DNA of 42,627 nt from Vicinamibacteria bacterium (GTDB taxonomy: Bacteria > Acidobacteriota > Vicinamibacteria > Fen-336): assembly GCA_023701125.1 (NCBI GenBank), contig JAMPXO010000032.1:1-42627 (forward strand). Reading direction: 5' to 3'. A program made the translations under genes and the position numbers. This document shows, one piece after another, positions 16,701 through 24,051 of this stretch (position 1 is the stretch's first letter; each line of letters starts with the position of its first letter). The notes beneath the pieces were generated by a model. It was not told the DNA's origin and made no database searches. It worked only from the letters and a program-made list of their open reading frames with translations.

Positions 16701-18119
16701 TTAGTTGTTGCCGCCGAAGTCCGTCTTGCAGGTGTCCGCGAGGCCCGTGGCGTCGCAGAAGGGGTCCGCCTGGCACAGCGCCAGGAAGGCCGAGTTCAGC
16801 TTCCAGCCAAACTGGACTTCGTACGCGAAGGACGCCGTGCCACTGCTGGTCAGCGTGCCGATCGAGAAGCTGGTCGCCGCGCAGGTGTTGGTTTCCTTCG
16901 GGCACTGCGACTGCGGAATGATCCCGGGCCGCTGGCCGGTGACGCCCAGCGGGTCCGAAACCGTCACGAGACGGTAGCCACAGACGATCGGATCCCAGGC
17001 GGCATCGCCCGGGAAGGTGCTGTCGTTGGAGACGGCGCCCGGGTTCGGCGAAGCCGTGACGTCGATCGTCACCGAGCCGCCGGAGCCGAGGGTCCGCGGG
17101 ACCGCCGAAGCCGTGCACGAGCCGATGATGTTGAAGTCGGTGCCCGTCTGCGTCGGCGGCACCGAGCAACTCGCCACAACGACCAGCGAGGCCGGAACCG
17201 GAGGCGTCGTGGTCGTCGGGGCCACGGTGGTGGTGGTGGTGGTCGTCGTCGTGGTGGTCGTTCCACCACTCGCGGCAACGGCCGCGCCGCCGAGGACCAG
17301 AGCGCCCAGACCGATCAGAGCGCCCGTACCGAGCAGCGCGCCGCCCGCGGCGAAGCCCGCCGGCAGGCCGGCCGCGGCGCCGGTGGTAGCCGAGAACAAG
17401 GTCACGCCGCCGGCCGGAGGCGGACCCACCGGAGCGACCTTCTTGTCGTCAGGACAATCTTCCGGCTTTTCCACGACCTCGGCGGAGATCTCGGGCGTCC
17501 GGCTCTCGCCGAAGTCGGTGGTGGTCGCCTGCACGTAGTACGTGATCGGGCTGGCGGCCATCGTCGGACGCGGCAGCACGCCCGTGAACACGCCGTCGGC
17601 CTGCGTCATCTCGACGTAGTACCACTCGTCGCTGAGCACCGACTTGAAGTAGACGCGCGCGCGGACGACGCTCGCGGCGGGCTCGATCTTGGCCTCGAAG
17701 TACGGGAACTCGTTGGCCACCAGACAGCCGATGGCCTCGTGGCCGACGTTGGCCCCGGTCGTGCCCGCGGGCTCCTGGAGGGCGGCGGCGAGCGCGACCA
17801 TCTCCACGCTCGCGGAAGCGACCTTGCCCGACTCCACGTTGACCAGAGCGGGACCGCGGCCGACGGACAGACCGCCGCGGCTGCGGCTGGCGATCACGTA
17901 GGAACCCGGCGCGAGCCGCAACTCGAACGTGCCCGATTCGGTGGTACGCACCGTGTGGATGGCCCCGGTCGCGACGTCGACGAGAGTGACCTCGAGACCC
18001 GCAAGCGCACGACCGTCGAGGCTGACCTGCCCCTTCACCATGCCGGTGGAAGGCGCCGCAAATACGCCGGGTGGGAACACAAGCGATGCGGCAAGCAGCG
18101 CTGCCAGTCTCGATTTCAT
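16701..18119 (-). CDS. secreted/surface protein with carboxypeptidase-regulatory-like domain and poly-Thr stretch
   Basis: A 472-residue protein with a clear signal peptide (KSRLAALLAASLVFPPGVFA). Residues about 25-110 are a carboxypeptidase-regulatory-like (transthyretin-type) domain: GMVKGQVSLDGRALAGLEVTL, then GTFELRLAPGSYVIA. A second beta domain (about 130-230) contains YFKSVLSDEWYYVEM and ITYYVQATTTDFGES. A glycine/alanine-rich hydrophobic segment at about 258-286 is followed by twelve consecutive Thr (287-298) and a second Thr run. The C-terminal part has several Cys. It ends in GGNN with no obvious sorting signal. A promoter (TTGACA/TACCAT) and a GGAGGA Shine-Dalgarno precede the ATG. 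It lies just downstream of the Wza/Wzc genes on the same strand with its own promoter, so a cell-surface role is likely. The exact function is unknown. Confidence 0.65.
   Translation of the reverse strand: MKSRLAALLAASLVFPPGVFAAPSTGMVKGQVSLDGRALAGLEVTLVDVATGAIHTVRTTESGTFELRLAPGSYVIASRSRGGLSVGRGPALVNVESGKVASASVEMVALAAALQEPAGTTGANVGHEAIGCLVANEFPYFEAKIEPAASVVRARVYFKSVLSDEWYYVEMTQADGVFTGVLPRPTMAASPITYYVQATTTDFGESRTPEISAEVVEKPEDCPDDKKVAPVGPPPAGGVTLFSATTGAAAGLPAGFAAGGALLGTGALIGLGALVLGGAAVAASGGTTTTTTTTTTTTVAPTTTTPPVPASLVVVASCSVPPTQTGTDFNIIGSCTASAVPRTLGSGGSVTIDVTASPNPGAVSNDSTFPGDAAWDPIVCGYRLVTVSDPLGVTGQRPGIIPQSQCPKETNTCAATSFSIGTLTSSGTASFAYEVQFGWKLNSAFLALCQADPFCDATGLADTCKTDFGGNN
17226..17261 (-). repeat. 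trinucleotide (ACC/ACG) run encoding twelve Thr
   Basis: Twelve codons in the surface-protein gene, six ACC together plus mixed ACG and ACC. Slippage here would change the linker length without changing frame, since the unit is three bases. Confidence 0.8.
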
Positions 18120-18137
18120 GGAAGTCCTCCGGGTGCA

Positions 18138-18166
18138 ATGGTAAAGATGCACCAGCGCCATGTCAA
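18138..18166 (-). promoter_or_regulatory. sigma70 promoter of the poly-Thr surface-protein gene
   Basis: On the minus strand: TTGACA (18161-18166, perfect), 17-base spacer, TACCAT (18138-18143, 4 of 6), 18 bases before the ATG. A GGAGGA Shine-Dalgarno lies in the leader. Confidence 0.65.
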
Positions 18167-18223
18167 GGGTTTTGAAGAGATGCGACGGGGAGTTGCGCGA
18201 CGCCCGGGGGACCGCGGCGGGCT

Positions 18224-20434
18224 TCAGACGTTTCGCCCCTTGGGGGCCTTCCGGTCCGGGCTTCCGGTCGCGCTCCGCGAGCCCGATTCCGAGTAGTAGC
18301 TGCGGTAGTACTCGCCGTAGTACTTGCCGAAGTAGAAGGAGTTCCGCTCCAGGTCCACCCGGTTGAGGATGACTCCCGCGATGCGGCCGCCGACCGAACC
18401 CAACTGGTCGACGACCCGCGCGAGCCCGGACTTCGGGGTGCGCTCCGAGGCCACGACCAGGATCACCCCGTCGACGACCGGGCTGAGCACGGCGGCGTCG
18501 GCCATCGCGAGGAACGGCGGGGCATCCACGACCACCCACTCGTACTCGGCCCGCAGACGATTGAGAAACTCGCGCATGCGCGCCGAGCCCAGCAGCTCGG
18601 CCGGGTTGGGCGGCAGGTAGCCGCACGGCACCAGGTCCAGCTTGTCGATACCGCTCGGGCGCACGACATCTTCGAGCGTGGCCTTGCCGATCACGTACTC
18701 GGAGAGACCCGGCGCGCTGGCGACGCCCAGCAGGGTGTGGAGCACGGGCCGTCGCAGGTCCGCGTCCACCAGGGCGACGCGGTGGCCGTTGAAGGCGAGC
18801 GACGCCGCGACGTTCGTCGACGTCGTCGACTTGCCCTCGGCGGGGCTCACGCTGCTCACCAGCACCACCTGGCCCTGGCCCTGGTGCGGCGCCGAGAACA
18901 GCAGGTTGGTACGGATCACGCGGTAGGACTCGGCCAGCGTGGAGCGCGGGTTCCTGGCGATCAGCACGCTCGGCGGACCGACGGTGCCGCGCGGTGAGCC
19001 GACCTCGGGGACCATCCCCAGGAACGCCAGGTCGAAGTGCGCCTTGAGGTCCTCGGGGGTCTTGATCGTGCCGTCGAGCTGCTCGACCAGCAGGGCCAGG
19101 AACAGCCCACCGAGCAGCCCGCCCAGGAACGCGATCTGCAAGTTGCGCATGCGACGAGGCGACTCGGGCCCCGACGGGCGCTCCGGTGGCTCCACGACCT
19201 CGACGTTCTCGAGCTTGAGCGAGGACGCCACGTTGGCCTCGGTGGCGCGACCCATGAGCCGGTTGAACATCTGCTCGTTGGCCTCGACCTCGCTCTTCAG
19301 CAGGCTCTGCTCCCCCGTGCGCCGGCGCAGCTCGGTCAGCTCCTGCTGGACGGGGGCGATCGCCGTCTCCACCGCCTGCTCCTTGCGCTGGGCCTCGGCG
19401 ACGGCCCCGTCGAGCCCCTTGACCGCGCGCTGGACCTCGGCGGCGAGCGCCGACTCGGCCTCGGCGAGCGACTCGTTGAGGCGGACCATGTCGGGATGGC
19501 GCTCGCCGAGCGTGTCGGCGAGCCGGGCCCGCTGCCGCTGCAGGTCGATGATCTGCTCCTGGTGCCGCTGGACGGCCTTCTGCGACTGCACGAACGGCAG
19601 CTCCGCCGACTCCTGCGAGGACATCCGACGCGCCCGCTCGAGGTCGGCCTCGCGGGCGAGGCGCTCTGTCTGGGCGTCGAGCAGCGACTTGTTCAGCACC
19701 GCAAGCTGCTGCTCCACCTGGCGAATCTTGTCCTGGAGGCCGGCCAGGCCCTCCTTCTCCTCGTACTCGGCGAGCGCGGCCTTGGCCTTCTCGATCCGCT
19801 TGCGTTGCTCCTCGAGCCGCTCGCCCAGCCAGGATGAGGCTTCGCTTCCAGCCATGGTCATCTCGGTGCTCAGCGATTCCTGGTAGGCCTGGATCAGCTC
19901 GTTGAGCGCCGCGTAGGACAGGTCCGGCTCGTACGCCCGGAAGCCGAGGGTGAGGATGCCGTTCTCGGCGTCGGCTTCGACGGTGATTCGGGAGCGGAAC
20001 ACGGCCACGGCCGGCGACACGGGCATGCCGTCGTCGATATCGTCCGGCTCGGCCACGGTGCCCTGCGGCAGCATCCGGCGCAGCCGCTCCCAGGGGGTCA
20101 GCACGGGTCCGGCCCGCAGGTCGGGGTGCTTTTGCAGGTCGAGCCGCTCGACCACCCGCGTCGCCAACTGCCGGCTGCGCAGGATCCGGACCTGCTCCTG
20201 GAGGCGGCGAGCCGCTTGCGGACGCACGCCGGCCACGCCGCGGGTGTCGATCACCTCGCTCGGCGCACCCGAGATCTGCAGCACCGCGCGGGTCCGGTAC
20301 ACCGGCCGGGTCGTGTAGTTGTAGATCGTCGCGACCAGCACGCAGGCGACCAGCACCGCGGAGATCAGTCCGCGGCGGCGGTGGAGAATGGCCAGCGTCT
20401 GGCCGAAGTCGCCAGCGGCCCCGTTGTTGCTCAT
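18224..20434 (-). CDS. Wzc-type polysaccharide co-polymerase / bacterial tyrosine autokinase
   Basis: A 736-residue fused PCP-2a protein. Residues about 5-90 begin the Wzz domain with a first membrane helix (LISAVLVACVLVATIYNY). A long coiled-coil region follows (about 210-400), then a second membrane helix at about 429-450 (LQIAFLGGLLGGLFLALLV). The cytoplasmic kinase has Walker A SPAEGKSTTS (Lys at about 535), A' motif VALVDADLRRP and Walker B WVVVDAPPF. The C-terminus carries a tyrosine cluster (YFGKYYGEYYRSYY, about 701-714), the autophosphorylation tail of BY-kinases. It controls chain length and export of capsule or exopolysaccharide. The Wza-like gene is three bases upstream in the same operon. 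No cognate phosphatase is visible. Confidence 0.92.
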   Translation of the reverse strand: MSNNGAAGDFGQTLAILHRRRGLISAVLVACVLVATIYNYTTRPVYRTRAVLQISGAPSEVIDTRGVAGVRPQAARRLQEQVRILRSRQLATRVVERLDLQKHPDLRAGPVLTPWERLRRMLPQGTVAEPDDIDDGMPVSPAVAVFRSRITVEADAENGILTLGFRAYEPDLSYAALNELIQAYQESLSTEMTMAGSEASSWLGERLEEQRKRIEKAKAALAEYEEKEGLAGLQDKIRQVEQQLAVLNKSLLDAQTERLAREADLERARRMSSQESAELPFVQSQKAVQRHQEQIIDLQRQRARLADTLGERHPDMVRLNESLAEAESALAAEVQRAVKGLDGAVAEAQRKEQAVETAIAPVQQELTELRRRTGEQSLLKSEVEANEQMFNRLMGRATEANVASSLKLENVEVVEPPERPSGPESPRRMRNLQIAFLGGLLGGLFLALLVEQLDGTIKTPEDLKAHFDLAFLGMVPEVGSPRGTVGPPSVLIARNPRSTLAESYRVIRTNLLFSAPHQGQGQVVLVSSVSPAEGKSTTSTNVAASLAFNGHRVALVDADLRRPVLHTLLGVASAPGLSEYVIGKATLEDVVRPSGIDKLDLVPCGYLPPNPAELLGSARMREFLNRLRAEYEWVVVDAPPFLAMADAAVLSPVVDGVILVVASERTPKSGLARVVDQLGSVGGRIAGVILNRVDLERNSFYFGKYYGEYYRSYYSESGSRSATGSPDRKAPKGRNV

Positions 20435-20437
20435 GCG

Positions 20438-21334
20438 CTAGAAGAACCGCTCGGGCACGACCAGCGTGTCCTCGGCCAGCAGCAGCTCGTCGAGCCGGGG
20501 CTTCAGCTCCAGTCGCTTGCCACCCACCATCCGCACCAGCTTCACGCGGCCGGCGGCGCCGCGATTTGTGACGCCGCCACCCAGCGCCAGCGCCTTCTCG
20601 ACGGTCAGGCCGTCCTCGAAGCGGATCGGCCCCGGCCGCCCCACCTGGCCCTGCAGGTAGACCTGCGCGGCCTTCGGCGCGTAAAGCGTGTCGCCCGCCT
20701 TGAGCACGAGGTTCTTGTCCATCGCGCCCATCTCGATCTCGCGGCGCACGACCCGAAACAGCTCGGTGCCGGGCACGTCCGCCCCGGGCACGTCGTTGCG
20801 CCCGGGCACGTCGATCGGCGGTGCGTTCCGCGCGGGGTCGCCCGCGAAGCGCTCGACGTCCTGCAGTCGCGTCGCGGGCGGCCGGATCACCCACACGACG
20901 TGGCCCGCCGACGCCTGCAGCGGACCCTGGCCCGACTGCTCGGTCAGCATCGTGAGGATCGTGCCGTCGCCCTTGAGCCCGTGAGGCCCCGGCCGGTTGA
21001 CCTCGCCGGTCATGTAGACCTTCTGGCTGCGGAACTCCTTGACCCAGACGGCGACCTGCGGTCGGCGCAGGTAGCCGTCCGACAGCAGCGTCGTCAGCTT
21101 GCGCTCGATCTCGGCCGTGGTCTGCCCCGCCGCCTTGACGCGGCCGAGCAACGGGTAGTTGACCATCCCGTCGGGCTCGACCTCGAAGTCCCCGGAGAAG
21201 TCCTTCTGCCCGGCGACGGAGATCTGCAGCAGGTCCTCGGGGCCGACCTCGTAGTTCGGGGAGCGGGTCTGGGCGTGGATCGACACGGCGAGGATCGACG
21301 CCAGGAGGGAAAGAGACACGTATCGGAAGAGCAT
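20438..21334 (-). CDS. Wza-like polysaccharide export outer-membrane protein
   Basis: A 298-residue protein with a signal peptide (FRYVSLSLLASILAVSIHAQ) and no lipobox Cys. Residues about 28-110 are the Poly_export domain (YEVGPEDLLQISVAG, then GMVNYPLLGRVKAAG), followed by SLBB-like repeats (VYMTGEVNRPG and VYLQGQVGRPG). These proteins form the outer-membrane channel for capsule or exopolysaccharide. It is the first gene of the operon, three bases before the Wzc-like gene. The ATG at 21334 is chosen because the TTGACA/GACAAT promoter ends 13 bases upstream; the other in-frame start at 21370 lies inside that promoter. No Shine-Dalgarno is seen, so the transcript may be nearly leaderless. Confidence 0.88.
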   Translation of the reverse strand: MLFRYVSLSLLASILAVSIHAQTRSPNYEVGPEDLLQISVAGQKDFSGDFEVEPDGMVNYPLLGRVKAAGQTTAEIERKLTTLLSDGYLRRPQVAVWVKEFRSQKVYMTGEVNRPGPHGLKGDGTILTMLTEQSGQGPLQASAGHVVWVIRPPATRLQDVERFAGDPARNAPPIDVPGRNDVPGADVPGTELFRVVRREIEMGAMDKNLVLKAGDTLYAPKAAQVYLQGQVGRPGPIRFEDGLTVEKALALGGGVTNRGAAGRVKLVRMVGGKRLELKPRLDELLLAEDTLVVPERFF

Positions 21335-21347
21335 GCGTTGAATGTTG

Positions 21348-21377
21348 ATTGTCCCCGCCCACGGGAGCAACTGTCAA
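21348..21377 (-). promoter_or_regulatory. sigma70 promoter of the wza-like/wzc-like operon
   Basis: On the minus strand: TTGACA (21372-21377), 18-base spacer, GACAAT (21348-21353). The predicted transcript leader is only about six bases. Confidence 0.6.
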
Positions 21378-21383
21378 CGCGGG

Positions 21384-22217
21384 TCAGGGAGCGGTGCGCA
21401 ACCGGCCCGGCAGCGGCGCCTTCAGCGGGCCGACCGCATCGAGCGGAACGCCGCGGCGCACGGCGATCAACTCCGCGAGGATCGAGACCGCGATCTCCTC
21501 CGGCGTGCGGGCGCCGATCGCGAGCCCCATCGGCACGTGGACCTTCTCCAGCTCCGCCGGCGGCACGCCGCGCTCGCGCAGGTCGGCGATCACGTGCACC
21601 ATCTTGGGCCGGCTGCCGAGCAGGCCCACGTAGCGCAGGCCGCGACCGAGCACGGCGTGCAGGGCATCGGCGTCGCCCTTGTGGCCGCGGGTGACCACGA
21701 CGGCGTAGGCCCCGGGCCCCAGCGCCATCTGGCCGGCTGCGGCCGCGACTTCGTCGACCACGATCCGCCGCGCGTCCGGGAAGCGTTCCGCATTGGCGAA
21801 CTGCACGCGGTCGTCCGTGACCTCGACGTGGAAGCCGGCCAGGTGCGCCATCCGACACAGCGGCACGGCAACGTGGCCCGCGCCGAACACGAGCAGCACC
21901 GGCTCCGGCTCCAGCGGGTTCACGAACACCTGCATCCTCCCCCCGCACACGAGGCCGTCCTCGCCCGCCATGTCGGCGGTCAGCTCGTAGCTCGCCAATT
22001 CCGGCCGGCGGCTGGTGATCGCGAGCCGCGCCCGGCGCACCATCTCGTTCTCGACGCAGCCGCCGCCGATGGTGCCGACCGACACGCCGTCCTCGCGGAC
22101 CAGCATGCAGGCGCCGGCCTTCTGCGGTGTCGAGCCCTCCGTGGCCACCACCGTGACGAGCGCCGCGCCAACGCCTTCGCGCTCGGCCGCCAGCGCCGCC
22201 TCGTACACGACTCTCAT
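21384..22217 (-). CDS. XdhC/CoxI family molybdenum-hydroxylase maturation protein
   Basis: A 277-residue protein. The first part is the XdhC/CoxI domain (ATEGSTPQKAGACML, then GTIGGGCVENEM), and the second a Rossmann domain (VLLVFGAGHVAVPLCRMAHLAGFHVEVTD) ending with the GLLGSRPKM and IGARTPEEIAVSILAE motifs. XdhC binds molybdenum cofactor, helps its sulfuration and inserts it into xanthine-dehydrogenase-type enzymes. Its ATG overlaps the stop of the yqeC-like gene. No molybdenum hydroxylase subunit gene is in the window, so the client enzyme lies elsewhere. With YqeC upstream, the client may be a selenium-dependent hydroxylase. Confidence 0.9.
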   Translation of the reverse strand: MRVVYEAALAAEREGVGAALVTVVATEGSTPQKAGACMLVREDGVSVGTIGGGCVENEMVRRARLAITSRRPELASYELTADMAGEDGLVCGGRMQVFVNPLEPEPVLLVFGAGHVAVPLCRMAHLAGFHVEVTDDRVQFANAERFPDARRIVVDEVAAAAGQMALGPGAYAVVVTRGHKGDADALHAVLGRGLRYVGLLGSRPKMVHVIADLRERGVPPAELEKVHVPMGLAIGARTPEEIAVSILAELIAVRRGVPLDAVGPLKAPLPGRLRTAP

Positions 22218-22948
22218 CGCGGCGAGGATAGCGCGAGCGGGAGCAGCTCTCCGCGGCGGGCGTCGCCGGACGCGATCCGCGAGTAGTGCGGCGCGAGCTT
22301 CGCGGCCAGCATTCGCAGCGATCTGACCTCGACCGCGCCGGCGCTGGCGAGGAACAGCACCCGACGAGCCCCGTCGCCGGCCGAGCCGTAGCCGTCCGGG
22401 CCAAAGGCCGCCGCCAGCACGTCGAAGTCGACGACGCTGCCCGCCTCCCGTCCGCACAGCGCGAGCACGCGCTCGAGCCGGTGCACGTGCCGATCGTCGA
22501 GCGCGACGCCGAGGGCGTTCATCGCGCACACCGCCACCAGCGACGTGCACGGCCGCGGCAACGCGGGCTCGTGCGCAGCGGGCGCCTTCAGCACCCGGCC
22601 ACGAGCGCCGTCGGCTTCGACCACGACCAGGTCCGCGACCTGTGCCAGCGCCCCCGCGGCTTGTGCCGAGAGCCCTCGCGCGCGGCCGTGCGCACCGACC
22701 GCGGACACCACCTGCACCACTCCCGCGCGGTCGAGCGCGCGCACGACAGCCCCCAGCCCGGCCGCCTCGAACTCGACCGGCAGGTCCACGTCCAGTCCGC
22801 AGTGGGTCGTGGCCGTCAGCGCCACCCGCCAACCGGCCTGGCGCGCGTCGGCGCAGAGCGCCCGGGCCAGCGTCGACTTGCCGCCCGCCCCGCACAGCGC
22901 GACCACGTCGCCGCGCCCCACCCCCAGCGCGTCGAGCCAGCCGCTCAC
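22214..22948 (-). CDS. yqeC: YqeC-type selenium-dependent molybdenum hydroxylase accessory protein
   Basis: A 244-residue protein with a P-loop near its start (ALCGAGGKSTLARALC) and the family segments VALTATTHCGL, VVVEADGARGRVLKAP and the late GYGSAGDGARRVLFLASAG stretch. It matches the YqeC family (TIGR03172), which is found beside XdhC/YqeB and SelD in genomes with selenium-dependent molybdenum hydroxylases. Its biochemical role is not settled. The GTG start overlaps the MoeB-rhodanese stop and its stop overlaps the xdhC-like ATG. Such tight coupling supports a shared maturation pathway. Whether selenium is really used needs SelD or the hydroxylase, neither of which is in view. Confidence 0.8.
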   Translation of the reverse strand: MSGWLDALGVGRGDVVALCGAGGKSTLARALCADARQAGWRVALTATTHCGLDVDLPVEFEAAGLGAVVRALDRAGVVQVVSAVGAHGRARGLSAQAAGALAQVADLVVVEADGARGRVLKAPAAHEPALPRPCTSLVAVCAMNALGVALDDRHVHRLERVLALCGREAGSVVDFDVLAAAFGPDGYGSAGDGARRVLFLASAGAVEVRSLRMLAAKLAPHYSRIASGDARRGELLPLALSSPR

Positions 22949-24051
22949 GGCGTGGCGGCGGGACCCGCGGCCTGCCAGGCGAGGTAGCCGCCGGCGAGGT
23001 CGGACACGCTCGCCAGTCCCGCCGAGCGCAGCAGGGCGGCTGCCCGCGCCGATCGGACTCCGCTCTGACAGTAGACGACCAGCGCGCCGCCGGCGCGCAG
23101 TTCTTCCAACCGCGCCTCCAGCTCGTCGAGCGGAATCGAGCGCGAGCCCGGCAAGTGGCCCAGGGCGTGCTCCCCGGGCGTGCGCACGTCGACCAGCGCC
23201 GGCGGCGAGTCGCCCGCCAGCCGGCGCCGCAGCTCGTGGACGGAGAGCGGCGGCGGCGGCGCACAGGCTTCGAGGGGCACGACCCGTGCCTCGGGCCGCG
23301 GCGCATCGCCGCAGGCCGGACAGCGCGGGTCACGGGCGAGCGCGATCTCGTCGAAACCGGCGGCGAGGGCGTCGAAGATCAGCATCCGCCCCGACAGCGG
23401 CTCGCCCAGCCCGAGCAACAGCTTGAGCGCCTCCGCTGCCTGCAGCGAGCCGATCACGCCCGGCAGCACGCCGAGCACACCAGCCTCGGCGCAACTGGCG
23501 ACCAGGCCGGGCGGCGGGGGCTCCGGGTGCAGGCACCGGTAGCACGGCCCGCCCGCCAGCCCGAACACCGCGACCTGGCCCTGGAAGCGGTGCACGGCCC
23601 CGAACACGTAGGGGCGACCGGCGCGGACGCAGGCGTCGTTCAACAGGTAGCGGGCAGTGAAGTTGTCGCTGCCGTCGACCACGACGTCGAAGCGCTCGAC
23701 GGCATCGGCCACGGTGGCGGCGTCCAGGCGTCCGAGTTCCTCGACCTCGACCAGCGGGTTCCGCGCCTGAAGCGCCGCCCGCGCGGAAGCGGTCTTGGAG
23801 CGGCCCACGTCGGCGTCGGTGTGGAGGATCTGCCGCTGCAGGTTGCTGAGCTCCACCTGGTCGCCGTCCGCGATCCCGATCCGGCCCACGCCGGCGGCAG
23901 CGAGGTACAGCGCGGCTGGCGAGCCGAGGCCACCGGCGCCGACGACCAGCACGCGCCCCGCGCGCAGCCGCTGCTGGCCCTCGGGCCCGACCTCGGGCAG
24001 CACCAGGTGCCGCGCGTAGCGCGCGCGTTCGCTGCGGCTCAGCTCGCTCAC
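22945..24051 (-). CDS. MoeB/ThiF-like adenylyltransferase fused to rhodanese
   Basis: A 368-residue two-domain protein. Residues 1-255 are an E1-like adenylyltransferase: RYARHLVLPEVG at the start, nucleotide loop VVGAGGLGSPA, DGDQVELSNLQRQ, DGSDNFTARYLLND and a zinc site from CYRC and CPAC. Residues about 270-365 are a rhodanese domain with active-site Cys in VVYCQSGVRS. This architecture (MoeZ/MOCS3-like) adenylates a sulfur-carrier protein such as MoaD or ThiS and loads sulfur on it. The rhodanese can supply persulfide sulfur. Flanking genes for molybdenum-enzyme maturation favour a MoaD role. The GTG start overlaps the histidine kinase stop (GTGA). Confidence 0.88.
   Translation of the reverse strand: MSELSRSERARYARHLVLPEVGPEGQQRLRAGRVLVVGAGGLGSPAALYLAAAGVGRIGIADGDQVELSNLQRQILHTDADVGRSKTASARAALQARNPLVEVEELGRLDAATVADAVERFDVVVDGSDNFTARYLLNDACVRAGRPYVFGAVHRFQGQVAVFGLAGGPCYRCLHPEPPPPGLVASCAEAGVLGVLPGVIGSLQAAEALKLLLGLGEPLSGRMLIFDALAAGFDEIALARDPRCPACGDAPRPEARVVPLEACAPPPPLSVHELRRRLAGDSPPALVDVRTPGEHALGHLPGSRSIPLDELEARLEELRAGGALVVYCQSGVRSARAAALLRSAGLASVSDLAGGYLAWQAAGPAATP

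Noticed and set aside
17226-17261. Phase-variable frame switch
   Set aside because: The repeat unit is three bases, so length changes keep the reading frame.
21335-21370. Upstream start adding 12 residues to the Wza-like protein
   Set aside because: It would lie inside the TTGACA/GACAAT promoter and would put a non-signal stretch ahead of a good signal peptide.
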